NCBI RefSeq assembly: GCF_935822925.1
Contig: NZ_CAKXZS010000001.1
Location: forward strand, 204,417 to 268,416
Direction: 5' to 3'
DNA from: Mesorhizobium ventifaucium
Lineage (GTDB): Bacteria; Pseudomonadota; Alphaproteobacteria; Rhizobiales; Rhizobiaceae
DNA: 64,000 nucleotides
The translations under genes and the position numbers were made by a program. The notes below the pieces were generated by a model, which was given only the letters and a program-made list of their open reading frames with translations, made no database searches and had not been told where the DNA came from. Positions 27,779-36,616 of this stretch are shown here, one piece after another. Position 1 is the first letter of the stretch. Every line of letters starts with the position of its first letter.

Positions 27779-28957
27779 ATGGAAAGAATTCTTCACTTCG
27801 AACGGGCGGAATACGCCACCCGACTCGCCGCGGTTAAGGCCGAGATGTCAAAGCGGGGGCTAGATATTCTTCTCATTTCGGAGCCGCCAAATCAAAACTA
27901 TCTCACCGGATACGACGCCTACTCATTCTATACGCCGCAGATGGCAATTGTGGCTCTGGACCGCGATGAGCCGATCATGATCACTCGCGGTATGGACGCA
28001 GCCTCTTCGAGGATCACGACCTACCTTTCTGACGACAGCATTCGGGGCTTTCCTGATAGCTACGTGAACTCCACCGAGCGGTCTGCGTACGAGTTTATTG
28101 CAAAAATCGTCCAGGAACTCGGCAGTGAGAAGGCTGTCATCGGCGTCGAGATGGGCGGCTACTATTATTCCGCACGTGCCCACGCGGATCTGGTCAAGGC
28201 GCTCCCGCAGGCCCGGTTCGAAGACGCCGACCTCCTGGTCAACTGGATTCGCCTGGTGAAGAGTCCTGCCGAACTTGTATTCATGCGCCAGGCTGGCCTC
28301 ATCGGTGATGCCGTCATCAAGCGCGTCATCGAGACGGCTGAGCCGGGCGTGCGGGAGTGCGATCTGGCGGCAGCCGCGTATCATCAAGAGATTTCCGGCA
28401 CCCCTGAGTTCGGGGGAACCTATAACTCTTCTGTCGTGCATCTTTGCATAGGCGAGCGGGCCCTTGCGCCCCACTCAACCTGGACGGACAAGCCGCTGTC
28501 CAACAACACGGTCATCAACTTTGAGATCCATGGTACACGCCGACGCTATCAGATCAACGTGAGCCGTACGCTATACCTTGGGAAGCCGTCTATAGACTAT
28601 GTGAAGCTCGCGGACATCGCCATCGAGGCGTTGAACGCCGGACTTGATAGCGTGCGCCCCGGCCAAGCTTGTTCCGAAGTTTTTGCCGCTTTTCACAAGG
28701 TGCTAGCGCGGAACGGGATCGAGAAAGATCAGCGGATCGGCTACCCGCTCGGTATCGGATATCCGCCGACAGTCGCCGAACGCACCGCAAGCATACGCAG
28801 GGAAGAGAAGACGGTTCTCCAGCCGGGAATGTGCTTTCACATGATGACGGGCCTCTGGCTCGGTGATCAGTCCGTCACCATCACGCAGCCCTTTGCCATC
28901 ACGGAGAAGGGGTGCGAGCCATTGACCCACACCCCACGGACGCTCATCGTCAAATAG
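27779..28957 (+). CDS. M24 family hydrolase, ectoine-hydrolase/creatinase-like
   Basis: A 392-residue pita-bread-fold protein: a creatinase N-domain (1-150; LLISEPPNQNYLTGYDAYSF) and an M24 domain (160-392). The usual metal ligands are not conserved: where aminopeptidases have Asp residues this has VINFEIHGTRRRYQINVSRT, as in creatinase and ectoine hydrolase (DoeA/EutD). QRIGYPLGIGYPP and LQPGMCFHMMTGLWLGD also fit that group. Such enzymes open cyclic or amide C-N bonds of small compounds without metal. It stands before the racemase-family gene and close to the importer and N-demethylase genes, supporting use of an ectoine-, creatine- or betaine-like nutrient. True Xaa-Pro aminopeptidase is less likely. 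Confidence 0.8.
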   Translation: MERILHFERAEYATRLAAVKAEMSKRGLDILLISEPPNQNYLTGYDAYSFYTPQMAIVALDRDEPIMITRGMDAASSRITTYLSDDSIRGFPDSYVNSTERSAYEFIAKIVQELGSEKAVIGVEMGGYYYSARAHADLVKALPQARFEDADLLVNWIRLVKSPAELVFMRQAGLIGDAVIKRVIETAEPGVRECDLAAAAYHQEISGTPEFGGTYNSSVVHLCIGERALAPHSTWTDKPLSNNTVINFEIHGTRRRYQINVSRTLYLGKPSIDYVKLADIAIEALNAGLDSVRPGQACSEVFAAFHKVLARNGIEKDQRIGYPLGIGYPPTVAERTASIRREEKTVLQPGMCFHMMTGLWLGDQSVTITQPFAITEKGCEPLTHTPRTLIVK

Positions 28958-29094
28958 CCTCAGCCGACACGATCCACGATGAGTTGCGAAGTGAACAGGG
29001 CAGCCGGATAGGTGTCGCTCCTTCGGGCGGCGAGGTGCCCGGCACTTCGGCACCTCAACCCCGTATGGTGATGGAAGGAAAAGGGCAAGGTTCT

Positions 29095-29826
29095 ATGACA
29101 GACAAGGTTCTGGGTATTCTTGAATTGGAGACAAAACCCGTCGAGCATGCGGGCTTCATGGCCGGACCGGGTACGTTTCCGTTTCCGGTTAAACGCAGGC
29201 AGGTTCCGGGGGCATTCACCCGCAACGTCATCGACGGGGACACGTCCGTAGAAGCCGGTTATGTAGCTGCCGCGCGGGAGTTGGAGCGCCAGGGGGTGTC
29301 CGCCATTGTCTCGAACTGCGGCTTTACAGGCCTCTACCAGGCGGCAGTGGCCCAAGCGGTCTCGATTCCGGTCGCGATGTCGAGCCTGCTGCTGGTGCCG
29401 TTCGTCGCGAGGACGTTGAGGCCGGGTTCGAAAATAGGCCTTCTCACTTACGACGCGCCCAAGCTGACGGAGAACCACTATGCCTGCGCAGGCTGGTCTT
29501 CAAAAGATATCAGCGTGGCAGTAGGCGGAATCGAGGGAAGCGAACTGTGGTACGAATTTGCTAAGCCTGCGCCGAACATCGACGTGGCGGTTCTCATCAG
29601 AGATGTCAGGGCGGCAGCCAGAAAGCTTTTCGACGTCAACCCCGACATCGGGGCATTCGTCTTCGAATGCACAGCCTTCCCGCTGGCGGCCGATGGCGTA
29701 CGCAAGGATACCGGACTTCATGTCGCTGATGTCACCACGCTCGCCACCATGCTTTACAGCATGAGCGCGGACCGTGGTCACGACCCGAGGGATGGTGTGA
29801 GAGCGCCGACCCTGGGAGAGGTTTGA
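29095..29826 (+). CDS. Aspartate/glutamate/hydantoin racemase-family protein
   Basis: A 243-residue protein with the two-cysteine layout of the family: IVSNCGFTG (C75) and FVFECTAFPL (C192) act as the acid/base pair that inverts or isomerises alpha carbons (racemases, maleate isomerases, decarboxylases). ATG at 29095 (MTDKVLGILELET) has AAGG six bases before it; a start at 29068 with eight or nine more residues is possible. It follows the M24 gene by 137 bases on the same strand, so it probably works on the hydrolysis product. The region just after its stop is IS debris, which may have removed later genes. Confidence 0.8.
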   Translation: MTDKVLGILELETKPVEHAGFMAGPGTFPFPVKRRQVPGAFTRNVIDGDTSVEAGYVAAARELERQGVSAIVSNCGFTGLYQAAVAQAVSIPVAMSSLLLVPFVARTLRPGSKIGLLTYDAPKLTENHYACAGWSSKDISVAVGGIEGSELWYEFAKPAPNIDVAVLIRDVRAAARKLFDVNPDIGAFVFECTAFPLAADGVRKDTGLHVADVTTLATMLYSMSADRGHDPRDGVRAPTLGEV

Positions 29827-29827
29827 G

Positions 29828-30545
29828 GCTGATCAGGCGGACGCGACGGGCAGCCTGGTGGTGGGATTGTCGGTGATGCGGGCGAGCGTTTCACGGCTCA
29901 CGTGGCGCCATGCCACAACCCATCTGTCGTAGGTCTCCAAACATCAGCGCCCCATGAGGTGGACGATGGTGTCATCATTGGGAAAGATGCCATTGGCTCG
30001 GCTCGTCGAGTGAACTCACGGTTAACCCGTTCGAGCGGCTTCGTGGATGCGATCTGCTCCCAGTGCTCGCGCAGAAAGGTCATGGCCAGCACGTCATCGC
30101 GGGAGGCGCCCATGAGGGTGCCGAGATTAGGTTGCTTCCCGAGCAGCGCATCGGCCACAGCTTTCCCATTGCGTTTCGGCACCGGCCTTCGTTTCCTGTG
30201 CGAAGATCGTTTTCAGCATCGCGGCAACTGCCATGCGCTGCTTAGTTTTGGCGCATGGGCGGACGCGTTGCGCATCCGGTGAATGCCGCACGTCTGGTTG
30301 AAGACCCGTTGGACGCCGGCGCGCAGCCTTGTCGTCGTCGGCTATGACATGTGACGCCACGCGGGATGCGGTGGGTGAGAGACCGCAGGAAGTCGGTCCA
30401 GAACATCTCGGGTTGGCCGGCGACGACTCCCAGCACCTCGGGCCTGCCGTCGTAAGTCATCGCCACGGCGATTATCACGGCATGGCTGACGATCCTCCCG
30501 CCCGGACCTTCACGTAGGTGGCGTCGAGACGGCGAGTTCGCCATT
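29828..30545 (-). pseudogene. IS256-family transposase remnant
   Basis: Minus-strand pieces in several frames: YDGRPEVLGVVAGQPE and FWTDFLRSLTHR at 30360-30480, KQRMAVAAMLKTIFAQETKA near 30200, DDVLAMTFLREHWEQIASTK with PLERVNREFTRR near 30000-30090. They match the order of one Mutator-type transposase (LERVNREIKRR carries the catalytic Glu). At least three frameshifts; dead. Confidence 0.8.
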
Positions 30546-31013
30546 CACGTCTCCATAGCCAGGCAGCTTCGGTGTCAGCCGTCTAAATCAAGCAGGTCGT
30601 TGAGCAACAAAGCTATGTCCTCGGTAGGGCGTTCGTGAGATCCCATCGACTTGGATTCTTCGCTTGCTTTCGCGACCACGGCGCCGCGCTCGACCGGTCG
30701 AGTGTAGCGCGGGCTATAAACGCGGGGCTCCCCAGGTGCGCTGGCGGCCGGCGTGCCAGCTTGCATTCCATCTCGTTGCTAGATCGCAAGGATAGTAAAA
30801 CTGTATTTGACCCATAGCAGCACAGGAGTTCAGTGTCGTCGACGCGGACAGGCAAGGCCCTGACGGTATTGGCTATTCGGTGGACCTGGTTGTGGTGGCG
30901 CTGGCTGTACGAAGCCAAGACCATGATGAAAGTTCTCGCCGGTAACCCTGGGTGTCGCTCCATCTGAATCGGAATGCAGGTGAGCGTTCAGTATTGAGAA
31001 CAAGGGGACTGGC
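30546..31013. other. Gap upstream of the first Dpp-type operon
   Basis: No convincing gene. GTATTGAGAACAAGGGGACTGGC directly ahead of 31014 supplies a strong ribosome-binding site (AAGGGGA). The promoter of the operon should lie here, but no clear motif stands out. Confidence 0.4.
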
Positions 31014-32678
31014 ATGACACGAAACGCTAACTTGCTCGACGATCTTCGCTTCAGTCTCACTCCTGTCGAAAACCATCTGATCGACGGCTACGCCGATGGC
31101 CGCGTGAACCGGCGCGATTTTTTGCGGCACGGCAGTTTGCTTGGCCTATCACTCCCGTTTCTTGGGCAGGTTGCATTGGCTGCTGGCTTCGGCGCAGCAC
31201 CTTCTGTAGCGCAGGCCAACGTTCAGCCAGGTGCCACCATTCGGGTTGCAGGCCCTGCGCCTGAAGGTGCGATTGACCCCGTCCTGTCAGGCAACTACGG
31301 CGCAATATTGATGTTCCAGCAGGTTGGCGAGTTCCTTTGCGTAGACGGGCCGGATCTTCTACTAAAGCCGAGCCTAGCAACGAGCTGGAAGCCCAATCAA
31401 GACGGCACTGTCTGGACCTTCACGTTGCGCAAAGGCGTAAAGTTCCATTCGGGCGGCGAGATGAAGGCCGATGACGTCGTTGCCACCATGGATCGGCTGG
31501 CCGACCCGAAGAATTCCTCAAACGCGCTCTCGGTTTTCAAGGGGATTCTGCAGAAAGGCGGCATCAGGAAGGTGGACGACTACACTGTCGAGTTCCATCT
31601 TGATGGTCCGAACGGCAATTTTCCCTATTTGGTGTCGTCCGACAATTACAATACCATCATCCTGCCGGCGAGCTATTCTGGGGACTTCGAGACAACTTGG
31701 GACGGCACCGGTTCTTTCAGGATAGAGAAGTTCGCTCGGAACGTTGGCGCAAGTTTCGTGCGTAATGATGATTACTGGGGACCTAAGGCGCTGCCGGCGA
31801 AGACAGAGTTCACATTCTTTCAGGACATCCAGCCGCAAATCCTCGCGCTTCAGGCCGGGCAGGTTGATATCATCAACACGCTGCCTGCACTTGCTGGCGT
31901 GGCGTTGCTAAGCGACCCTAGTTTCGACATCATCAGTATTAAGTCGACTGCGAATCAGGCCGTCCACATGCACTGTCAAACGGGCCCGTTCCAAGATGCG
32001 CGTGTCCGCCAAGCAGTAGCGCTTAGCCTCGATCGCGAGAAACTGGTGAAGGGTTTGATGAAGGGCCGAGCGGTGGCCGGCAATGACAGCCCCTTCGCGT
32101 CGATCTATCCCTCGACCGATCCATCGGTGCCGCAGCGCAAACAGGACATCCAAAAGGCAAAAGAGCTGCTGAAGGCGGCCGGTTTTGAGAAGGGACTTCA
32201 GGCGACGCTTACTGCCCCGCAGGCTTTAGAAATTCCGGCCTTCGCGCAGCTCATCCAGAGCTGGGTGAAAGAAATTGGGCTCGACCTTAAGCTCAACATC
32301 ATGGACCGAGGAGCCTTTTTCGGCGATGCGGTCCCCGGAAAGTCTCCTTGGCTCGATGCGGAAATGGGGATCGCCGATTGGGGTCACCGTGGCGTGCCGA
32401 ACGTCTTTCTCACAGCCCTCCTGACGAGCACCGGCCCCTGGAATGCGGCCAAGTTCCAAAACAAGGAATATGACACGCTTGCTAAGAGTTACATAGCATC
32501 ATTCGACCTAGATACGCAGCGCGAGAATGCAGGTAAGATTCAACGGCTACTGCTTCAAGAAACCCCCATGCTCTTCAGTTACTTTTTCGACCACCTCACC
32601 GCAGTCAAAAAGGGCGTCGTCGGCGTCCAACCAACGGCTATGGGGCAACTATTCCTCCATGGTGCGGGAATCTCATGA
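31014..32678 (+). CDS. Dipeptide-type ABC importer substrate-binding protein 1
   Basis: A 554-residue SBP_bac_5 family periplasmic protein. After a 30-residue leader, NRRDFLRHGSLLGLSLPFLG is a twin-arginine-type signal, so Tat export is likely. Family blocks include GAIDPVLSGNYGAILMF, WTFTLRKGVKFHSGGEMKAD and ARVRQAVALSLDREKLVKGL. The family binds di/oligopeptides, opines, nickel or amide-like nutrients. It opens a compact operon: two permeases, a double ATPase, an amidase and a CocE-type hydrolase follow. That set suggests uptake of an amide- or ester-containing compound and its hydrolysis inside the cell (inference). Confidence 0.9.
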   Translation: MTRNANLLDDLRFSLTPVENHLIDGYADGRVNRRDFLRHGSLLGLSLPFLGQVALAAGFGAAPSVAQANVQPGATIRVAGPAPEGAIDPVLSGNYGAILMFQQVGEFLCVDGPDLLLKPSLATSWKPNQDGTVWTFTLRKGVKFHSGGEMKADDVVATMDRLADPKNSSNALSVFKGILQKGGIRKVDDYTVEFHLDGPNGNFPYLVSSDNYNTIILPASYSGDFETTWDGTGSFRIEKFARNVGASFVRNDDYWGPKALPAKTEFTFFQDIQPQILALQAGQVDIINTLPALAGVALLSDPSFDIISIKSTANQAVHMHCQTGPFQDARVRQAVALSLDREKLVKGLMKGRAVAGNDSPFASIYPSTDPSVPQRKQDIQKAKELLKAAGFEKGLQATLTAPQALEIPAFAQLIQSWVKEIGLDLKLNIMDRGAFFGDAVPGKSPWLDAEMGIADWGHRGVPNVFLTALLTSTGPWNAAKFQNKEYDTLAKSYIASFDLDTQRENAGKIQRLLLQETPMLFSYFFDHLTAVKKGVVGVQPTAMGQLFLHGAGIS

Positions 32679-32738
32679 GGCCAGTTCGATGGACGAGCCG
32701 GTCCATGCCGGACCACACTTCCGCGAGTTGTAGATCTG

Positions 32739-33692
32739 ATGAGCAGCTTCCTTGCCCGACGCTTTGCCTATTCGTTGGTGACACTCTTCGTTCTAACCCT
32801 GCTCGTGTTCTTTCTCGGGCAGGTTCTGCCCGGCAACGTCGGTCGAGCTATCCTTGGTCCTTTTGCCGATCAGAAAGCGGTAGAAGTACTTAATCACCAG
32901 CTTGGCGTCGATCGACCGCTCCTCGTCCAATATGGGGCGTGGATTGGGCGTTTCCTTCAAGGCGACATGGGGCAGTCCTACATATATCGTGCCCCTGTCG
33001 CTGACTTCGTAATTCCTGCGCTCGGCCATTCGCTGAAGCTAGCGGCGGTGGCCTTCCTTGTCGTCGTGCCGCTCGGGATCGCTGGTGGGGTAGTGGCCGC
33101 GCTTAATATTAACCGCCCAACTGACCGCATAATCAGTCTCGGCGGTCTGTCAGCGGCCGCTATACCGGAGTTCGTTAGCGGAATTGTGATGGTCCTGATC
33201 TTTGGCGTTTGGCTGCGCTGGCTGCCGATTTCAGCCGCATGGCCGGATGGCGCCGGAGCATTAACGCAGCTTTATTATCTAATCTTGCCTGCGATGCCGC
33301 TCGTGTTTGTGCTGTTTGGCTATATCGCCCGAATGACACGTGCGGGCATGATCGAGGCGCTCGACTCTGATTATACCCGCACTGCCGTCCTGAAGGGCCT
33401 GCCTTGGCGCCAGGTCATTTGGCGGCACGTGCTTAGAAACGCGCTGCTACCGACGATTACCGTCGTCGCCAGCCAGACCGGCTACCTAATTGGCGGCCTT
33501 CTAGTGGTAGAGACGTTATTCCGTTACCAGGGGCTCGGGTCGCTGATCTACAACGCAGCCAAGGGCAAAGATTTCCCGATGCTGGAAGCCAGCGTACTAA
33601 TCATCGGACTCACCTATGCCGTGGCGACATTAATTGCTGATCTGCTTTACTCTTGGCTTAACCCGCGGATTCGGATGGACGGCGGCCAATGA
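32739..33692 (+). CDS. Dipeptide-type ABC permease (DppB-like) 1
   Basis: A 317-residue inner-membrane permease. The first helix RFAYSLVTLFVLTLLVFFLG is followed by the family block GQVLPGNVGRAILGP and the cytoplasmic EAA loop DYTRTAVLKGLPWRQVIWRH. It begins 60 bases after the binding-protein stop and ends in an ATGA overlap with the next permease, showing translational coupling. Confidence 0.92.
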   Translation: MSSFLARRFAYSLVTLFVLTLLVFFLGQVLPGNVGRAILGPFADQKAVEVLNHQLGVDRPLLVQYGAWIGRFLQGDMGQSYIYRAPVADFVIPALGHSLKLAAVAFLVVVPLGIAGGVVAALNINRPTDRIISLGGLSAAAIPEFVSGIVMVLIFGVWLRWLPISAAWPDGAGALTQLYYLILPAMPLVFVLFGYIARMTRAGMIEALDSDYTRTAVLKGLPWRQVIWRHVLRNALLPTITVVASQTGYLIGGLLVVETLFRYQGLGSLIYNAAKGKDFPMLEASVLIIGLTYAVATLIADLLYSWLNPRIRMDGGQ

Positions 33693-34546
33693 CCTATGTT
33701 GCCATTCCTGCAACCCGGAACCGGCGCCACGAGTTTTTTGCAACGCTGTTGCGGTCCGGCTCCTTTCTGGCCGGAGTGCCCATCGTGGTTTTCTGGGTCT
33801 TTTGTAGCGTGTTCGGTCCTCACATTGTGCCTTACGATCCGCTAGCCGAGGACGTCCTGAACGCACTTGGTCCACCTTCATCAGTACACTGGTTCGGGAC
33901 GGACCAACTCGGCCGCGACATTTTTTCCCGGGTGCTCGTCGGCTCACGCGACATCCTGATCGTCGCACCTCTCGCGACGATCATGGCGACGGCCGTCGGC
34001 ACGGTACTCGGGCTTATTACCGGATACTTCCGAGGCATTCTTGACGACGTTATCTCTCGTCTAATAGAGGCGACGATGGCAATTCCGGGGGTGATTGTGT
34101 CCCTTCTTGCAATCGTGGCGCTAGGCACGTCCGAGGGCACTGTCATCATCGTCATCGGACTGTCCTTCGGACCAGTCATTGGTCGCACTGTCCGATCGGC
34201 GGTACTGGCCGAGCGGGAGCTCGACTATGTCGCTGCCGCTACACTCCGACGAGAAAATTCAACGCATATCATGTTCATCGAAATTCTTCCCAATATACTG
34301 CCGCCCATCCTTGTCGAATCCACAGTGCGTCTCGGCTATGCGATCTTCGCCGTCGCCGCCCTGAGCTTTCTCGGCTTCGGACTGCAGCCTCCCTCGCCCG
34401 ATTGGGCGCTGTCGGTTTCGGCTAATTACTCGATGATCAGCGGCGGTTTCTGGTGGACGGTGCTGTTCGACGCAGTGGCCATCGCTAGTCTCGTGGTCGG
34501 AGTAAATTTGACGGCCGACGGGCTGCACGGGGCACTCGATGACTGA
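33689..34546 (+). CDS. Dipeptide-type ABC permease (DppC-like) 1
   Basis: A 285-residue partner permease: N-terminal OppC-like helix (LAGVPIVVFWVFCSVFGPHI), the FGTDQLGRDIFSRVLVGSRD block typical of DppC, and an EAA loop ELDYVAAATLRRENSTHIMF. ATG overlaps the DppB-like stop by four bases, and its own end overlaps the ATPase start by eight. Confidence 0.92.
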   Translation: MTYVAIPATRNRRHEFFATLLRSGSFLAGVPIVVFWVFCSVFGPHIVPYDPLAEDVLNALGPPSSVHWFGTDQLGRDIFSRVLVGSRDILIVAPLATIMATAVGTVLGLITGYFRGILDDVISRLIEATMAIPGVIVSLLAIVALGTSEGTVIIVIGLSFGPVIGRTVRSAVLAERELDYVAAATLRRENSTHIMFIEILPNILPPILVESTVRLGYAIFAVAALSFLGFGLQPPSPDWALSVSANYSMISGGFWWTVLFDAVAIASLVVGVNLTADGLHGALDD

Positions 34547-36605
34547 GCCGACGCTGCGCCTGGACCGACTATCGGTTGCCTATCGCGCCGGTGGGCGGAA
34601 TCGAGCAGTGCTGCGCGACATAAGTTTTGAGATCGCTCGTGGAGAGGCGTACGGACTGGTTGGCGAGTCGGGCTGCGGCAAGTCCACTGTGGCATTGGCA
34701 GCTGTACGCTATCTGCCGCGGAACGGCAGCGTCACCAGCGGGGCGGTCAGACTCGACGGGGCCGATGTAATGCGGCTCGGGCCCGAAGCACTAAGGCAGG
34801 TGCGGGCAAGAACGATCTCAATGGTCTATCAAGACCCCGGCAAAGCGCTAAACCCTTCACTGAAGGTGGGGCGACAGTTGGTCGAGGCGTTCGAGGTCGT
34901 GGGCCTCCACCCAGCCGAGCGCAAGTTTCGTGCGCTCGAGATGCTGAAAAAAGTGCGGATCGCCGATCCCGCTTCTGTGATGCAGCGCTATCCGCATCAG
35001 CTTTCAGGGGGGATGCAGCAGCGGGTGGCGATCGCCATGGCGCTGGCAAACGATCCGACGATGCTGATCCTCGACGAGCCTACAACCGGCCTTGATGCCA
35101 CCGTGGAGGCCGAGGTCCTCGACCTCATCACCGATCTTCGGCGCCAGCTTGGTACGTCAATTCTGTTCATCAGTCACAACCTGGCCGTGGTCGCAAAGAT
35201 GTGCGACCGCATTGGCGTCCTTTATGCGGGAATGCTGGTAGAGGAGGGGCCGACCTGGGAGATCTTGGGTTCGCCGCGCCATCCGTACACTGTGGCGCTT
35301 CTTCGGTGCCTGCCGCGCGGCGGGCAGCGAAAAGGCCACATACCGCTCGACACCATTCCAGGCTTCCTGCCCACGCCCGGCGCGCTGATGCCCGGTTGTC
35401 CCTTCGAAGAGCGCTGTGCGCATGCTGACGACCGTTGTCGCACAGAAATTCCCGAGTTGCGCGAAGCTGGCAGTCGGGTCGTGCGTTGTCATTACCCTGA
35501 TCGGGCGGCAGTCGTTCCGCGCAACACCCCGACCGATGTAGCGTTACCGAAGCCTGCATCAGAGGCCGCGCCGGTACTCCGGGTCAGCAACCTCTCTAAG
35601 ACTTACGGCCAGGGCAGCCATGCGACCCGTGCAGTCGCCGACGTTTCGCTAAGCCTGCTGCCGGGAGAAACACTAGGACTAGTCGGCGAGTCTGGCTCCG
35701 GTAAGACTACGCTAGCGCACATGCTCCTTGGCCTGGTCCGGCCCGATCCTGGCGGGGCCATCGAGCTTGATGGCGAGCTTCTTGCCGCCAGCCTCGGCCA
35801 GCGCCGGGATGAAGAGGTGAAGGCGGTGCAGATCATCTTCCAGAACCCCGATTCGGCGCTAAACCGCTCTCATTCGGTCGAGCGCATCATTGGCCGCGCG
35901 TTGCGAAGGCTCGGCGGTTTTCGAGGCGCCGACTTGTCGAGCCGTCTCGCCGCGCTCGTGGAGGCAGTCCGGCTGACGCCCCGACATCTGGCGCTTCGGC
36001 CGCGCCAGCTTTCCGGTGGGCTCAAGCAGCGCGTGGCCATAGCGCGCAGCTTCGCCGGCGACCCTCGTGTCGTGGTCTGCGACGAGCCTACCTCGGCGCT
36101 CGACGTCTCGGTTCAAGCTGCGATCCTAAATCTCCTCGCCGATCTTCAGGCAGAGCGGAACGTCAGTTACGTCTTCATCTCTCACGATCTTGGGGTCGTA
36201 CGCTATCTATCCGACCGAATTGTCGTTCTATACCTCGGGCGGATCATGGAGATGGGACCGTCAGAGCGCGTATTCGAAGGACCGAACCATCCCTATACCG
36301 AGGTGCTTCTTTCCGCGGTCCCTAACCTCGACGGTACCCGGGATATTCGCATTCGACTATCCGGAGAAATTCCCTCCGCGACAACTCCGCCTTCCGGGTG
36401 CGTTTTTCAAAACCGATGCCCACGCAAGCTTGGCGCAATCTGCGAGACCTTGGAGCCACCACTGACCGAAGCGGAGCCCGGCCATGTCATCCGTTGCCAT
36501 ATCCGGGCAGAAGACCTCGATCGCCTCCAGCGGCAATATAAAGCCAGCGTCCAAATCGTTGAAGCCCATCTGGACAAATTCGCTCCGCACCAACTCGCCG
36601 AGTAA
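34539..36605 (+). CDS. Fused double ABC ATPase (DppD-DppF type)
   Basis: A 688-residue fusion of two ATPases. The first half has Walker [11 protein letters not shown] (about 43-52), signature LSGGMQQRVAIA and Walker B LILDEPTTGLDATVE. The second has Walker A VGESGSGKTT (about 385-394), signature LSGGLKQRVAIA and Walker [16 protein letters not shown]. Each half ends with the oligopeptide-ABC Cys cluster (MPGCPFEERCAHADDRC; GCVFQNRCPRKLGAIC). It energises the two permeases just upstream. Fusion replaces the separate D and F genes seen in the second importer of this window. Confidence 0.93.
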   Translation: MTEPTLRLDRLSVAYRAGGRNRAVLRDISFEIARGEAYGLVGESGCGKSTVALAAVRYLPRNGSVTSGAVRLDGADVMRLGPEALRQVRARTISMVYQDPGKALNPSLKVGRQLVEAFEVVGLHPAERKFRALEMLKKVRIADPASVMQRYPHQLSGGMQQRVAIAMALANDPTMLILDEPTTGLDATVEAEVLDLITDLRRQLGTSILFISHNLAVVAKMCDRIGVLYAGMLVEEGPTWEILGSPRHPYTVALLRCLPRGGQRKGHIPLDTIPGFLPTPGALMPGCPFEERCAHADDRCRTEIPELREAGSRVVRCHYPDRAAVVPRNTPTDVALPKPASEAAPVLRVSNLSKTYGQGSHATRAVADVSLSLLPGETLGLVGESGSGKTTLAHMLLGLVRPDPGGAIELDGELLAASLGQRRDEEVKAVQIIFQNPDSALNRSHSVERIIGRALRRLGGFRGADLSSRLAALVEAVRLTPRHLALRPRQLSGGLKQRVAIARSFAGDPRVVVCDEPTSALDVSVQAAILNLLADLQAERNVSYVFISHDLGVVRYLSDRIVVLYLGRIMEMGPSERVFEGPNHPYTEVLLSAVPNLDGTRDIRIRLSGEIPSATTPPSGCVFQNRCPRKLGAICETLEPPLTEAEPGHVIRCHIRAEDLDRLQRQYKASVQIVEAHLDKFAPHQLAE

Positions 36606-36616
36606 GGATCATAAGG

